From Roseburia sp. AF12-17LB (GTDB lineage Bacteria > Bacillota > Clostridia > Lachnospirales > Lachnospiraceae): DNA of 64,000 nucleotides. The notes below the pieces were generated by a model, which ran no database searches, had not been told where the DNA came from, and saw only the letters and a program-made list of their open reading frames with translations. Each line of letters opens with the position of its first letter. Position 1 is the stretch's first letter. Positions 53,988 through 62,388 of the stretch are shown here, piece by piece. Made by a program: the position numbers and the translations under genes. Where the stretch lies: positions 19,501-83,500 of the forward strand of contig NZ_QUHR01000012.1 in the NCBI RefSeq assembly GCF_003479605.1, written 5' to 3'.

Positions 53988-54802
53988 TGAGAGAAGAAGA
54001 TACTGTATGTGTAGGCAGTGATGGTTTGCAATACTGTAAAGTCTGTGGGGAAGCGAAAGAAGCATTTTTTCCTGAGGGTGGATTTATGGGGATGAAGAAA
54101 CATTCCAGGCAATGTGCCTGTGACAGAAAAGCGTATGAAGAAGAACAAAAATATTTTAAAGACAAAGAGCACCGGGAATTAGTCAGCAGAAATACGAGCA
54201 TCTGTTTTGACGAGAGCAGAATGGAAGAGTGGACATTTGAGAATGCAGATATGTCAGATACGGTAATGCATAGAGCAAAAAAATATGTTGATAACTGGGA
54301 GGAAATGAAAAGAAATCATATAGGCTGTTTGTTCTGGGGACCGGTTGGTACCGGGAAAAGTTTTATTGCGGGGTGCATTGCCAATGAACTTCTTAAGCAA
54401 GAAGTAATGGTAAAGATGACAAATTTCAATACCATTATTGATGATATATTTCCACTGGCAGACAAAACGGAATATATCAATGCATTGGCGTCTTATCAGC
54501 TTTTGATTATTGATGATCTTGGAGTGGAACGAAATTCAGAATATGCGTTAGGAATTATTTTTAGTGTCATAGACCGCAGGATCCGTTCGGGACGACCTTT
54601 GATCATCACAACGAATCTTCCGCTGAAAGAAATAAAAAGCGAGACCATGTTGGATAAAAGGCGTATCTATGACCGTATTTTAGAAATGTGTACACCCGTG
54701 TATGTTGGAGGCACAAGCAAACGAGAAGCGATTGCAAGTATGAAAATGGAGAAAGCGAAAACGCTGTTGAACACAAACAGAGGGAAGGAGGAATGCGAAT
54801 GA
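53987..54802 (+). CDS. DnaC-like helicase loader ATPase
   Basis: 271-residue AAA+ ATPase of the DnaC/IstB group. The N-terminal part has Cys pairs (CKVCGEA, CACDRK) that may bind zinc. Walker A GPVGTGKS (near residue 117), Walker B LLIIDDLGVE and the arginine-containing C-terminal part (DKRRIYDRILEMC) are intact. It would load replicative helicase at the element origin. The start at 53987 shares bases with the RepA stop; the end overlaps the excisionase start (ATGA). Confidence 0.9.
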   Translation: MREEDTVCVGSDGLQYCKVCGEAKEAFFPEGGFMGMKKHSRQCACDRKAYEEEQKYFKDKEHRELVSRNTSICFDESRMEEWTFENADMSDTVMHRAKKYVDNWEEMKRNHIGCLFWGPVGTGKSFIAGCIANELLKQEVMVKMTNFNTIIDDIFPLADKTEYINALASYQLLIIDDLGVERNSEYALGIIFSVIDRRIRSGRPLIITTNLPLKEIKSETMLDKRRIYDRILEMCTPVYVGGTSKREAIASMKMEKAKTLLNTNRGKEECE

Positions 54803-55008
54803 ATCATACAGAAAAAACAATACCTGTTTGGAAGAAATATTCTTTAAATGTTTCCGAAGCAGCAGAATATTACGGAATTGGAGAAAAGAGATTGAGACAA
54901 ATCGCAGGTGAAAATGAAGGAGCAGATTTTATTTTGGAAGTTGGTTCGCATATCCGGTTCAAAAGAAAATTATTTGAAGATTATCTGGACACAGCCAGTA
55001 CAGTTTAA
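54799..55008 (+). CDS. excisionase (Tn916 Xis-like)
   Basis: 69-residue basic protein with a winged HTH of the MerR-like excisionase type: YSLNVSEAAEYYGIGEKRLR then a wing and SHIRFKRKLFEDYLD, close in layout to Tn916 Xis. The start at 54799 is set by GGAGG 7 nt upstream and by overlap with the previous stop. It would bend DNA at the element ends and drive excision by the downstream integrase. Confidence 0.88.
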   Translation: MNHTEKTIPVWKKYSLNVSEAAEYYGIGEKRLRQIAGENEGADFILEVGSHIRFKRKLFEDYLDTASTV

Positions 55009-55142
55009 GTGACAGAATAGAAGAAATGGTAATGAAAATAATGTTCATTTTATCTTAGCGAAGAGAAGGTCTTGTGGTATAATGAATAAACCGAGACGGT
55101 CTTCCAAGTTAAATGAGCATTTAATGAAGGAGACGAAATATT

Positions 55143-56375
55143 ATGAGTGAAAAAAGGAGAGATCATAGAGGACGTATATTACACAATGGAGAAATACAGT
55201 TATCTGATGGCAGATATAGATTTAAGTATGTCGATGAGATGGGAAAGGAGCGCTGCGTATATAGCTGGCGCTTAGACCATAACGATGCAACTCCGAAAGG
55301 AAAGCGCCGGGCTTTATCGCTTCGGGAGATGGAGAAGAAAATCCAGGCAGATCATTTTGAACAGATTGCAACAAATGGCGGAAATATGACGGTACTGGAA
55401 CTGGTTGAAAAATATACATCAACAAAAACCGGTGTCAGACCTACTACAGTTGCAGGATACGGAACAGTTATCAATTTATTGAAGAAAGATCCATTTGGAA
55501 AAAGAAGGATTGATACGGTTCGGATTTCGGATGCAAAATGTTGGCTGATACATCTTCAGCAGGTAGAAAAGAAAAGCTATAGTTCCATCCATTCAATCCG
55601 AGGAGTTCTTCGTCCGGCATTTCAGTTGGCAGTGGATGATGACCTGATCAGGAAAAATCCATTTCAGTTTCAGCTAATGGAAGTGGTTGTGAATGACAGT
55701 GTGACAAGAGAGGCAATCAGCAGGGCTGAGGAACGAAAGTTCCTACGGTTTGTGAAGGAAGACCCTCATTTTTGCAGGTATTATGAAGGAATTTACATAT
55801 TATTTAAAACAGGCCTTCGCATCTCGGAATTTTGTGGTTTGACGATTTCTGATATTGATTTCAAGGAGCATACGATCAACATCGATCATCAATTGCAGAA
55901 AAAATCAAAAATCGGATATTATATTCAAGAGACTAAAACAACCAGCGGAACAAGAAAGATACCTATGACTGCAGATGTAGAGGAATGTTTTCGGAAAATT
56001 ATAGAAAAACGAAACCCGCCCAAAGCAGAACCTATGGTAGATGGAAAAAGTGGATTCTTATACTTTGATAAAAATGAAAGTATCTGTTATTCCCTGCACT
56101 GGGAGCATTATTTTCAACACATCATTCAGAAGTATAATAATACTTACAAAGTACAGATGCCTGTCATCACCCCTCATGTATGTCGGCATACCTATTGCTC
56201 AAATATGGCAAAATCCGGAATGAATCCAAAAGCATTGCAATATTTGATGGGCCACTCAGACATCAGCGTAACGCTGAATACATATACGCACGTAAATCTT
56301 GAGGATGCCAGGGAAGAAGTTGCCCGGATTCAGGTTGTGCAATTACGATTTTTAATTGAAAATAGCAAGGTGTAA
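55143..56375 (+). CDS. int: tyrosine integrase (Tn916 type)
   Basis: 410 residues, intact. The N-terminal arm-binding domain (about 1-85; RYRFKYVDEMGKERCVYSW) is followed by a core-binding domain (about 95-190) and the catalytic domain. Active-site residues are visible: Arg in TGLRISEF (near 225), a Lys in the following sheet, TPHVCRHTYCS (His and Arg), MGHSD and the nucleophile Tyr near 381 in NTYTHV. It is the only complete integrase among the four att cores and lies 147 nt before core 4, as expected for an enzyme recombining the phosphatase gene 5' end. Confidence 0.95.
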   Translation: MSEKRRDHRGRILHNGEIQLSDGRYRFKYVDEMGKERCVYSWRLDHNDATPKGKRRALSLREMEKKIQADHFEQIATNGGNMTVLELVEKYTSTKTGVRPTTVAGYGTVINLLKKDPFGKRRIDTVRISDAKCWLIHLQQVEKKSYSSIHSIRGVLRPAFQLAVDDDLIRKNPFQFQLMEVVVNDSVTREAISRAEERKFLRFVKEDPHFCRYYEGIYILFKTGLRISEFCGLTISDIDFKEHTINIDHQLQKKSKIGYYIQETKTTSGTRKIPMTADVEECFRKIIEKRNPPKAEPMVDGKSGFLYFDKNESICYSLHWEHYFQHIIQKYNNTYKVQMPVITPHVCRHTYCSNMAKSGMNPKALQYLMGHSDISVTLNTYTHVNLEDAREEVARIQVVQLRFLIENSKV

Positions 56376-56387
56376 AATGGAAAAACA

Positions 56388-56410
56388 TACACCTTATTTT
56401 ACACCTTTTG
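56388..56410 (+). repeat. integrase arm-type repeat, right end of element III
   Basis: TACACCTTATTTTACACCTT then TTG: two TACACCTT units 11 nt apart, 112 nt left of core 4, matching 47540-47561. A third, inverted copy (AAGGTGTAAAA) overlaps the integrase stop. Confidence 0.75.
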
Positions 56411-56521
56411 CGGACGATATTATGAGAAAATAAACCAGGTTATGCCAGAAAAGAAAAATTCACAAAGGCTTACAAAGCCCGAAAAACCAAGAAAAACTAA
56501 GAAATGCGAGGTTATGCAACA

Positions 56522-56552
56522 ATGATAAAAATACTATTCATTTGCCACGGCA
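56522..56552 (+). other. attachment core 4 (start of the intact phosphatase gene)
   Basis: 31 nt encode MIKILFICHG at the start of the intact gene. The leader upstream (GAGG, then 8 nt, ATG) comes from element III, not from the original locus. Confidence 0.9.
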
Positions 56553-57013
56553 ACATCTGCCGTTCCCCCATGGCAGAATTCATCCTAAAGGACCTCGTCG
56601 CCAGACGAGGTCTCACCGACCGCTTCGAGATAGCCTCGGCTGCCACCAGCACCGAAGAAATCTGGAATGGCATTGGGAATCCGATTTACCCGCCGGCGCA
56701 GGCGGAGCTTAAGAAGCATGGAATCGGGAATACGCCGGAGACCGATTTTCGGGACAAGCGGGCGAGACAGTTGACAAAATCCGATTATGAGATTTATGAT
56801 TACCTTATAGGGATGGACGAAAGCAACATCCGTGGAATCGAGCGGATAACCGGGCATCGTGGCGGTAAAATATCCATGCTGCTTTCCTTTGCCGGAGAGC
56901 AGGCAGCAATATCTGACCCATGGTATAGCGGCAGGTTCGATAAAACCTATGCGGATGTAACACGCGGATGCGAAGCATTCTTAGAATATCTCATAGAGCA
57001 GGGAGAAGTGTAG
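56522..57013 (+). CDS. low-molecular-weight protein tyrosine phosphatase
   Basis: 163-residue phosphatase hydrolysing phosphotyrosine, or phosphoarginine in some Firmicutes. The P-loop CHGNICRS holds nucleophile Cys8 and Arg14, and the general acid Asp lies in ISDPWYSG. ATG 56522 is used because it starts MIKILFICHGN; a longer reading lacks family support. Its first ten codons are the integration target of the neighbouring mobile elements, so expression now depends on the leader brought by element III. It abuts the next gene without a gap. Confidence 0.93.
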   Translation: MIKILFICHGNICRSPMAEFILKDLVARRGLTDRFEIASAATSTEEIWNGIGNPIYPPAQAELKKHGIGNTPETDFRDKRARQLTKSDYEIYDYLIGMDESNIRGIERITGHRGGKISMLLSFAGEQAAISDPWYSGRFDKTYADVTRGCEAFLEYLIEQGEV

Positions 57014-57907
57014 ATGATAGAAATCTTATTTGGCGAAAGTGAAGGCGTAGCCATGAAGCTTGCGAAGAACTATCAGCAGCCGGATTATGAGGATGGACCA
57101 ACCGCATGGCTTGGGGAAAAGCCAGACAAAGCCACCTTTGAAGACATGTTTGCAGGAGAAGCAGTTGGCGGAACTTCTGCGGAGGTCATTATACTGCCAT
57201 TTATGTTGGACATTGGCTGCCTGAGGGAACCACTGGATGGTACATATCGGAAGAAGATAATCTTAGAGCAGTATGGTGTCTATTGGAATGAGGATGAGAA
57301 AGAGGGGCGGGAAGAATTAGAGCAGGCAGTGGAAACTTATGTAAAAGAGCTGCAGCGGATGGAGCAGTTTGCAAAGCAGGGAGAATCTTTCCGTATCTGG
57401 TACAGCAACAAGCCTTATTCCCTGTGCGGACTCTGCCATGCAGTCAGTGTGCTGCGGAAATATGAATGTGCGATATCCGTGGTACGTCTGCCGGATTTTG
57501 TAAGAGAAGAGGAAAATACGACGGTACGTTATTCTTCCTGGGGAGAAGTAGATGCCGGACAGTTTTATCGATTCCTCCCATTGGAAAAGGAACTTTCAGA
57601 GCATGAGCAGAAAGTATTTGCATCCAGATGGGACGAACTTAAAGAAGAGGATGCACCTCTTCGGGTTCTGATAAATGGCTGTCTGGTGGGCGTAAAAGAT
57701 GATTTTTATGATTTCCTGATTCGAAGAGAACTGCCGGAGGGCGAAATCATACAGGCAAGACTTATTGGAAATCTGTTGTTAAAATATCCCCTTGGAATCA
57801 GTGACAGTTGGTATATGAACCGCATTAAACATATGATTGAGACCGGAGAGATAGAAGTAGTGAAAGAGGCGGATGAAATTTTCCGCCGGAGCATCAGAAA
57901 GGAGTAG
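57014..57907 (+). CDS. DUF1835/DUF3658 domain protein
   Basis: 297 residues. The N-terminal half (IEILFGESEGVAMKLAK, VIILPFMLDIGCL) matches the DUF1835 pattern, with an aromatic/Cys segment SLCGLCHAVSVLRKYE. The C-terminal half (RVLINGCLVGVKDDFYD, ARLIGNLLLKYPLGISDSWY) matches DUF3658. Function unknown. It begins at the base after the phosphatase stop, so the two are translated together. Confidence 0.8.
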   Translation: MIEILFGESEGVAMKLAKNYQQPDYEDGPTAWLGEKPDKATFEDMFAGEAVGGTSAEVIILPFMLDIGCLREPLDGTYRKKIILEQYGVYWNEDEKEGREELEQAVETYVKELQRMEQFAKQGESFRIWYSNKPYSLCGLCHAVSVLRKYECAISVVRLPDFVREEENTTVRYSSWGEVDAGQFYRFLPLEKELSEHEQKVFASRWDELKEEDAPLRVLINGCLVGVKDDFYDFLIRRELPEGEIIQARLIGNLLLKYPLGISDSWYMNRIKHMIETGEIEVVKEADEIFRRSIRKE

Positions 57908-57913
57908 TAAGGA

Positions 57914-58435
57914 ATGAACGAGATCATAAAAGCAATGGAGACAAGAAGAAGTATCAGAGGTTATAAGGAAGATATGGTGCCGGAAGAGCTGATTGCAGAA
58001 GTAGTGGAAGCTGGAACTTATGCGGCTACCGGAATGGGCAGGCAGTCACCGATTATACTTGCAGTTACCAATAAAGAAGTAAGAGACAGACTTTCCAAGG
58101 TAAATGCTGAGATTATGGGAACAACCGGCGATCCGTTTTATGGAGCACCGGTGGTACTGGTGGTGTTAGCAGATAAGAGCCGTCCCACCTATCTTTATGA
58201 TGGAAGCCTCGTTATGGGCAATCTGATGCTGGCAGCACATTCCTTAGGCCTTGGAAGCTGCTGGATTCACCGTGCAAAAGAAACTTTTGAGCGGGAAGAG
58301 GGAAAAGCAATTTTAAAGGAACTTGGCATTGAAGGAGATTACGAAGGCATTGGAAACTGTGTCATTGGCTATGCAAAAGAACCGGCAAAAGACGCCGCTC
58401 CGAGAAAAACAGATTATGTTCATTATATAAAATAA
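57914..58435 (+). CDS. nitroreductase family protein
   Basis: 173-residue FMN-dependent oxidoreductase. The N-terminal METRRSIRGYKEDMV binds FMN phosphate, TYAATGMGRQSP and the Gly-rich LGLGSCWIHRA follow, and GNCVIGYAKEPAKDAAPRK closes the fold. Dimeric enzymes of this group reduce nitroaromatics or quinones with NAD(P)H. It is 6 nt after the DUF1835 gene, so the three genes from the phosphatase onward form an operon. Confidence 0.9.
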   Translation: MNEIIKAMETRRSIRGYKEDMVPEELIAEVVEAGTYAATGMGRQSPIILAVTNKEVRDRLSKVNAEIMGTTGDPFYGAPVVLVVLADKSRPTYLYDGSLVMGNLMLAAHSLGLGSCWIHRAKETFEREEGKAILKELGIEGDYEGIGNCVIGYAKEPAKDAAPRKTDYVHYIK

Positions 58436-58491
58436 AATTGGATAATATAAAGGACATAGTGAAAAAATAGCATCAGATTTGTAAAAAATAC

Positions 58492-58520
58492 TTGCAAAAC
58501 AAAAAAAGCAGTGCTATCAT
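58492..58520 (+). promoter_or_regulatory. promoter of the aspS-gatCAB operon
   Basis: TTGCAA (58492-58497) and TATCAT (58515-58520) with a 17-nt spacer. Transcription would start near 58527, just ahead of the T-box stem I. Confidence 0.7.
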
Positions 58521-58526
58521 AGTCAA

Positions 58527-58798
58527 CAACTAGGAGATATAGTTGCAAAAGCTGGGAAAGAGACTCTTACTTTCAGAGGCCGACAGGAATACAGCGTCAC
58601 CGACTGAGAGCGCTGTTTGGAAGAGAAAGCAAAGGGAACACTCTGGAGCCGATTGGCTGAATTACAGTAGGTCAGTACGTAGTGCACGTTACGCACGAAG
58701 AGAGGGAAGATGAAGCATTCATTTTCCAATGCGGGTGGTACCGCGGATAAGAAGATTATTCGCCCCGGAATACGAGTCAGTATTCCGGGGTTATTTTT
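58527..58798 (+). promoter_or_regulatory. T-box riboswitch, apparent Asn (AAC) specifier
   Basis: Leader of about 270 nt with the T-box hallmark AATGCGGGTGGTACCGCGG at 58728-58746. A competing terminator follows: CCCCGGAATAC (58763-58773) / GTATTCCGGGG (58780-58790) plus TTATTTTT. In stem I the codon position just before the A-C-T-C-T-G-G-A-G strand reads AAC (58637-58639), which points to tRNA-Asn rather than tRNA-Asp. Uncharged tRNA would stabilise the antiterminator and switch the operon on. Confidence 0.92.
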
Positions 58799-58840
58799 AT
58801 ACTCCGGGCTGACAATCATATCAGAAAAGGAGTAGATAAG

Positions 58841-60586
58841 ATGAGCAACATTTACAGAGACGTAACCTTAAATCAGGTAAGCGAAAACGACATTGGAAAG
58901 ACACTTCGGGTAGCAGGCTGGGTAGAGAATATCCGGGACCATGGCGGCGTATCCTTTATTGATTTAAGAGATATGTATGCAGTAATGCAGATTGTAATCC
59001 GGGATGGAAAACTGTTAGAGGGAATCCGCAAGGAGCAGGCAGTTTCCATAGAAGGTCTGATTGAAAAAAGAGATGAAGAGACCTACAATCCAAAGATTCC
59101 GACCGGAACCATTGAATTAGAGGCAAAGAGCGTAGATATTTTAGGAGAGGTTTATACACAGCTTCCATTTGAAGTAATGACCAGTAAGGAAGTCCGTGAG
59201 GATGTCCGGTTGAAATACCGTTATCTGGATTTGAGAAACCAGAAAGTAAAAGACAATATTATTTTCCGTTCCAAGGTAATTTCTTTCTTAAGAGAGAAAA
59301 TGACAGAGATGGGATTCTTAGAGATTCAGACTCCGATTCTTTGCGCATCTTCTCCGGAGGGCGCAAGAGATTACATCGTGCCATCCAGAAAATACAAAGG
59401 AAAATTTTATGCATTGCCACAGGCACCACAGCAGTACAAACAGCTTCTGATGGTATCCGGATTTGATAAATATTTTCAGGTTGCACCATGTTTCCGTGAT
59501 GAGGATGCAAGAGCAGACCGTTCACCGGGAGAGTTCTATCAGCTTGACTTTGAAATGAGTTTTGCAACCCAGGAAGATGTATTTAAGATTGGTGAAGAAG
59601 TACTTTCTGCCACCTTTGAGAAATTCGCACCGGAAGGCAGCAAAGTAACGAAAGCACCGTATCCAATCATCAGTTATAAGCAGGCAATGTTAGAGTTCGG
59701 AAGTGACAAACCGGACCTTCGGAACCCACTTCGTATCATCGATGTGACAGAGTTCTTCCAGAGATGTACCTTTAAGCCATTTATCGGAAAGACCGTAAGA
59801 GCCATCCGTGTACATGCAGAGATGTCCAAAGGTTTCCATGAGAAACTTTTGAAATTTGCAACCGGAATCGGTATGGGCGGCTTAGGATATCTGGAAGTAT
59901 TAGAAGATGGAAGCTATAAGGGACCGATTGATAAATTTATCCCGGATGACATGAAAGAAGAATTCAGAAAGCTGGCAGGCCTTGAAGTAGGAGATACCAT
60001 TTTCTTCATGGCAGATAAAGAAGAGCGTGCCGCATATTATGCAGGCATGATTCGAAATGAATTAGGCGAGAAGTTGGATTTAATTGAGAAAGATGCATAC
60101 CGTTTCTGTTATGTCAATGATTTCCCAATGTTCGAGCGTGACCCGGAGACCAAGAAAATCGGATTTACCCATAACCCATTCTCCATGCCACAGGGCGGCT
60201 TAGAGGCACTCAATACCATGAATCCGCTGGACATCTTAGCATACCAGTACGATATCGTCTGCAACGGTGTGGAGCTTTCCTCCGGTGCAGTCCGTAACCA
60301 TGATATGCAGATTATGGAGAAAGCTTTTGAAATCGCAGGTTATGATAAAGAAGTGCTGAAAAATAAATTCGGAGCATTATACAATGCATTTCAGTTTGGA
60401 GCACCGCCACACGCAGGAATGGCTCCTGGCATTGACCGTATGATTATGTTACTGCGTAACGAGGATAACATCCGTGAAGTCATTGCTTATCCGATGAATG
60501 GAAATGCACAGGATTTGATGTGCGGAGCACCAAACGAAGTAACCGAGCAGCAGTTAAGAGAAGTTCATATCAAAGTACGTGATTAA
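58841..60586 (+). CDS. aspS: aspartyl-tRNA synthetase (bacterial type)
   Basis: 581-residue class IIb synthetase: N-terminal OB-fold anticodon-binding domain (VAGWVENIRDHGGVSFIDLR), motif 2 FRDEDARADRSPGEFYQLD, a GAD insertion domain (about 290-410) typical of bacterial AspRS, and motif 3 GIDRMIMLL. Behind a T-box with an apparent Asn codon and directly in front of gatCAB, it is likely non-discriminating, forming Asp-tRNA-Asn for amidation. That specificity is an inference from context, not from a residue I can point to. Confidence 0.95.
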   Translation: MSNIYRDVTLNQVSENDIGKTLRVAGWVENIRDHGGVSFIDLRDMYAVMQIVIRDGKLLEGIRKEQAVSIEGLIEKRDEETYNPKIPTGTIELEAKSVDILGEVYTQLPFEVMTSKEVREDVRLKYRYLDLRNQKVKDNIIFRSKVISFLREKMTEMGFLEIQTPILCASSPEGARDYIVPSRKYKGKFYALPQAPQQYKQLLMVSGFDKYFQVAPCFRDEDARADRSPGEFYQLDFEMSFATQEDVFKIGEEVLSATFEKFAPEGSKVTKAPYPIISYKQAMLEFGSDKPDLRNPLRIIDVTEFFQRCTFKPFIGKTVRAIRVHAEMSKGFHEKLLKFATGIGMGGLGYLEVLEDGSYKGPIDKFIPDDMKEEFRKLAGLEVGDTIFFMADKEERAAYYAGMIRNELGEKLDLIEKDAYRFCYVNDFPMFERDPETKKIGFTHNPFSMPQGGLEALNTMNPLDILAYQYDIVCNGVELSSGAVRNHDMQIMEKAFEIAGYDKEVLKNKFGALYNAFQFGAPPHAGMAPGIDRMIMLLRNEDNIREVIAYPMNGNAQDLMCGAPNEVTEQQLREVHIKVRD

Positions 60587-60598
60587 GGAGGAAAAACA

Positions 60599-60895
60599 AT
60601 GGCAAATGTGATTTCAGATGAAACCATGGAATACGTTGGAATCCTTGCAAAGCTTGAGCTTTCCGAAGAGGAAAAAGCAGCAGCAAAAAAAGACATGGAA
60701 AGCATGTTAGATTATATTGATAAATTAAACGAACTGGATACATCCGGTGTAGAACCGATGTCCCATGTATTTCCGGTGCATAATGTATTCCGGGAAGATG
60801 TAGTAACCAATGGTGACGGCGGCGAGGATACCCTTGCCAACGCGCCGGAGCGCAGAGACCGGGCATTTGTTGTACCAAAGACCGTAGATCAGTAA
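60599..60895 (+). CDS. gatC: Asp-tRNA(Asn)/Glu-tRNA(Gln) amidotransferase subunit C
   Basis: 98-residue GatC, the small stabilising subunit that wraps around GatA and Gat[21 protein letters not shown] and the C-terminal FRED-VVTNG and [16 protein letters not shown] are characteristic. AGGAGG precedes it. It is 12 nt after aspS and 15 nt before gatA. Confidence 0.94.
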   Translation: MANVISDETMEYVGILAKLELSEEEKAAAKKDMESMLDYIDKLNELDTSGVEPMSHVFPVHNVFREDVVTNGDGGEDTLANAPERRDRAFVVPKTVDQ

Positions 60896-60910
60896 AGGAG
60901 GCGGCAGAAG

Positions 60911-62374
60911 ATGAATTTATTATCACTGACAGCAGTAGAGCTTGGAAAGAAAATCAAAGCCCATGAAGTATCAGTAGAAGAAGCTACAAGAGCCGCCTTA
61001 GATGCCATTGCAGCAAAAGAGGATGCGGTACACAGTTTTGTTACCGTAGATGAAGAAGGTGCAATGAAGCATGCGGCAGAAGTGCAGAAGCTCATTGATG
61101 ACGGCACATTGACAGGACCGCTGGCAGGAGTTCCGGTTGCAATCAAAGATAATATGTGCACAAAAGGAATGCTGACCACCTGCAGTTCTAAAATTTTATA
61201 TAACTTTATTCCGACTTATACCGCAGAAGCAGTATTAAATCTGGAAAAAGCCGGGGCAGTAATTCTTGGAAAGACCAACATGGATGAGTTTGCCATGGGA
61301 AGTACCACAGAGACCTCTGCTTTTGGAGAGACCAAAAATCCATGGAATACCGAGCATGTACCGGGTGGTTCATCCGGTGGAAGCTGTGCGGCAGTAGCAG
61401 CAGAAGAATGCTTTTATGCATTGGGTTCTGATACCGGTGGATCCATCCGTCAGCCGAGTGCATTTTGTGGTGTCACAGGAATTAAGCCAACCTATGGAAC
61501 CGTATCCCGATATGGACTGATTGCATATGGTTCTTCTTTAGACCAGATTGGACCGGTAGCAAAAGATGTAACAGACTGTGCTGCTATTTTAGAAGCAATT
61601 ACTTCTTATGATGAGAAAGATTCCACTTCTATTAAGCGGGAAGAAACCGATTTTACCAGTGCACTGGTAGATGATGTAAAAGGAATGAAAATCGGTATTC
61701 CAAGAGATTATTTTGGAGATGGACTGGATGCAGAAGTAAGGGATGCTATTTTAGCAGCAGCTAAGAAGTTAGAAGAAAAAGGTGCTATTGTAGAAGAATT
61801 TGATTTAAGTCTGGTAGAATATGCAATTCCTGCATATTATGTTATTGCAGATGCAGAAGCAAGCTCCAACCTTGCCCGTTTTGATGGCGTAAAATATGGC
61901 TATCGTACGAAAGACTACGAAGGACTTCACAACATGTATAAGAAATCCCGTTCCGAAGGCTTCGGAGCAGAAGTAAAACGTCGTATCATGTTAGGCTCCT
62001 TTGTTTTAAGCTCCGGTTATTATGATGCATATTATCTGAAAGCGCTGCGTACGAAAGCGTTGATTAAGCAGGCATTTGATAAAGCATTTGCAAAATATGA
62101 TGTTATCTTAGGACCGGCAGCACCGACCACCGCTCCGAAGTTGGGAGAGTCCTTAAGCGACCCGCTGAAAATGTATTTAGGCGATATCTATACTGTATCG
62201 GTGAACCTGGCAGGACTTCCGGGAATCAGTCTTCCTTGCGGAATTGACAGCAAAGGTCTTCCGATTGGCATGCAGTTGATTGGAGACTGCTTCAAAGAGA
62301 AGAATATCATCCGTGCCGCATATGCTTTTGAACAGACAAGACCATATCAGCACAGCCCGTTAGCAGCAGAATAG
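60911..62374 (+). CDS. gatA: Asp-tRNA(Asn)/Glu-tRNA(Gln) amidotransferase subunit A
   Basis: 487-residue amidase that releases ammonia from glutamine or asparagine for tRNA-bound aspartate or glutamate. The amidase signature with the Ser-cisSer-Lys triad is visible: catalytic Lys in GVPVAIKDNMCTKG, and PGGSSGGSCAAVAAEE with the serines followed by LGSDTGGSIRQPSAFCG. Full length. The ammonia passes to GatB through an internal channel. Confidence 0.96.
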   Translation: MNLLSLTAVELGKKIKAHEVSVEEATRAALDAIAAKEDAVHSFVTVDEEGAMKHAAEVQKLIDDGTLTGPLAGVPVAIKDNMCTKGMLTTCSSKILYNFIPTYTAEAVLNLEKAGAVILGKTNMDEFAMGSTTETSAFGETKNPWNTEHVPGGSSGGSCAAVAAEECFYALGSDTGGSIRQPSAFCGVTGIKPTYGTVSRYGLIAYGSSLDQIGPVAKDVTDCAAILEAITSYDEKDSTSIKREETDFTSALVDDVKGMKIGIPRDYFGDGLDAEVRDAILAAAKKLEEKGAIVEEFDLSLVEYAIPAYYVIADAEASSNLARFDGVKYGYRTKDYEGLHNMYKKSRSEGFGAEVKRRIMLGSFVLSSGYYDAYYLKALRTKALIKQAFDKAFAKYDVILGPAAPTTAPKLGESLSDPLKMYLGDIYTVSVNLAGLPGISLPCGIDSKGLPIGMQLIGDCFKEKNIIRAAYAFEQTRPYQHSPLAAE

Positions 62375-62388
62375 GAGGAAAGAAGATT

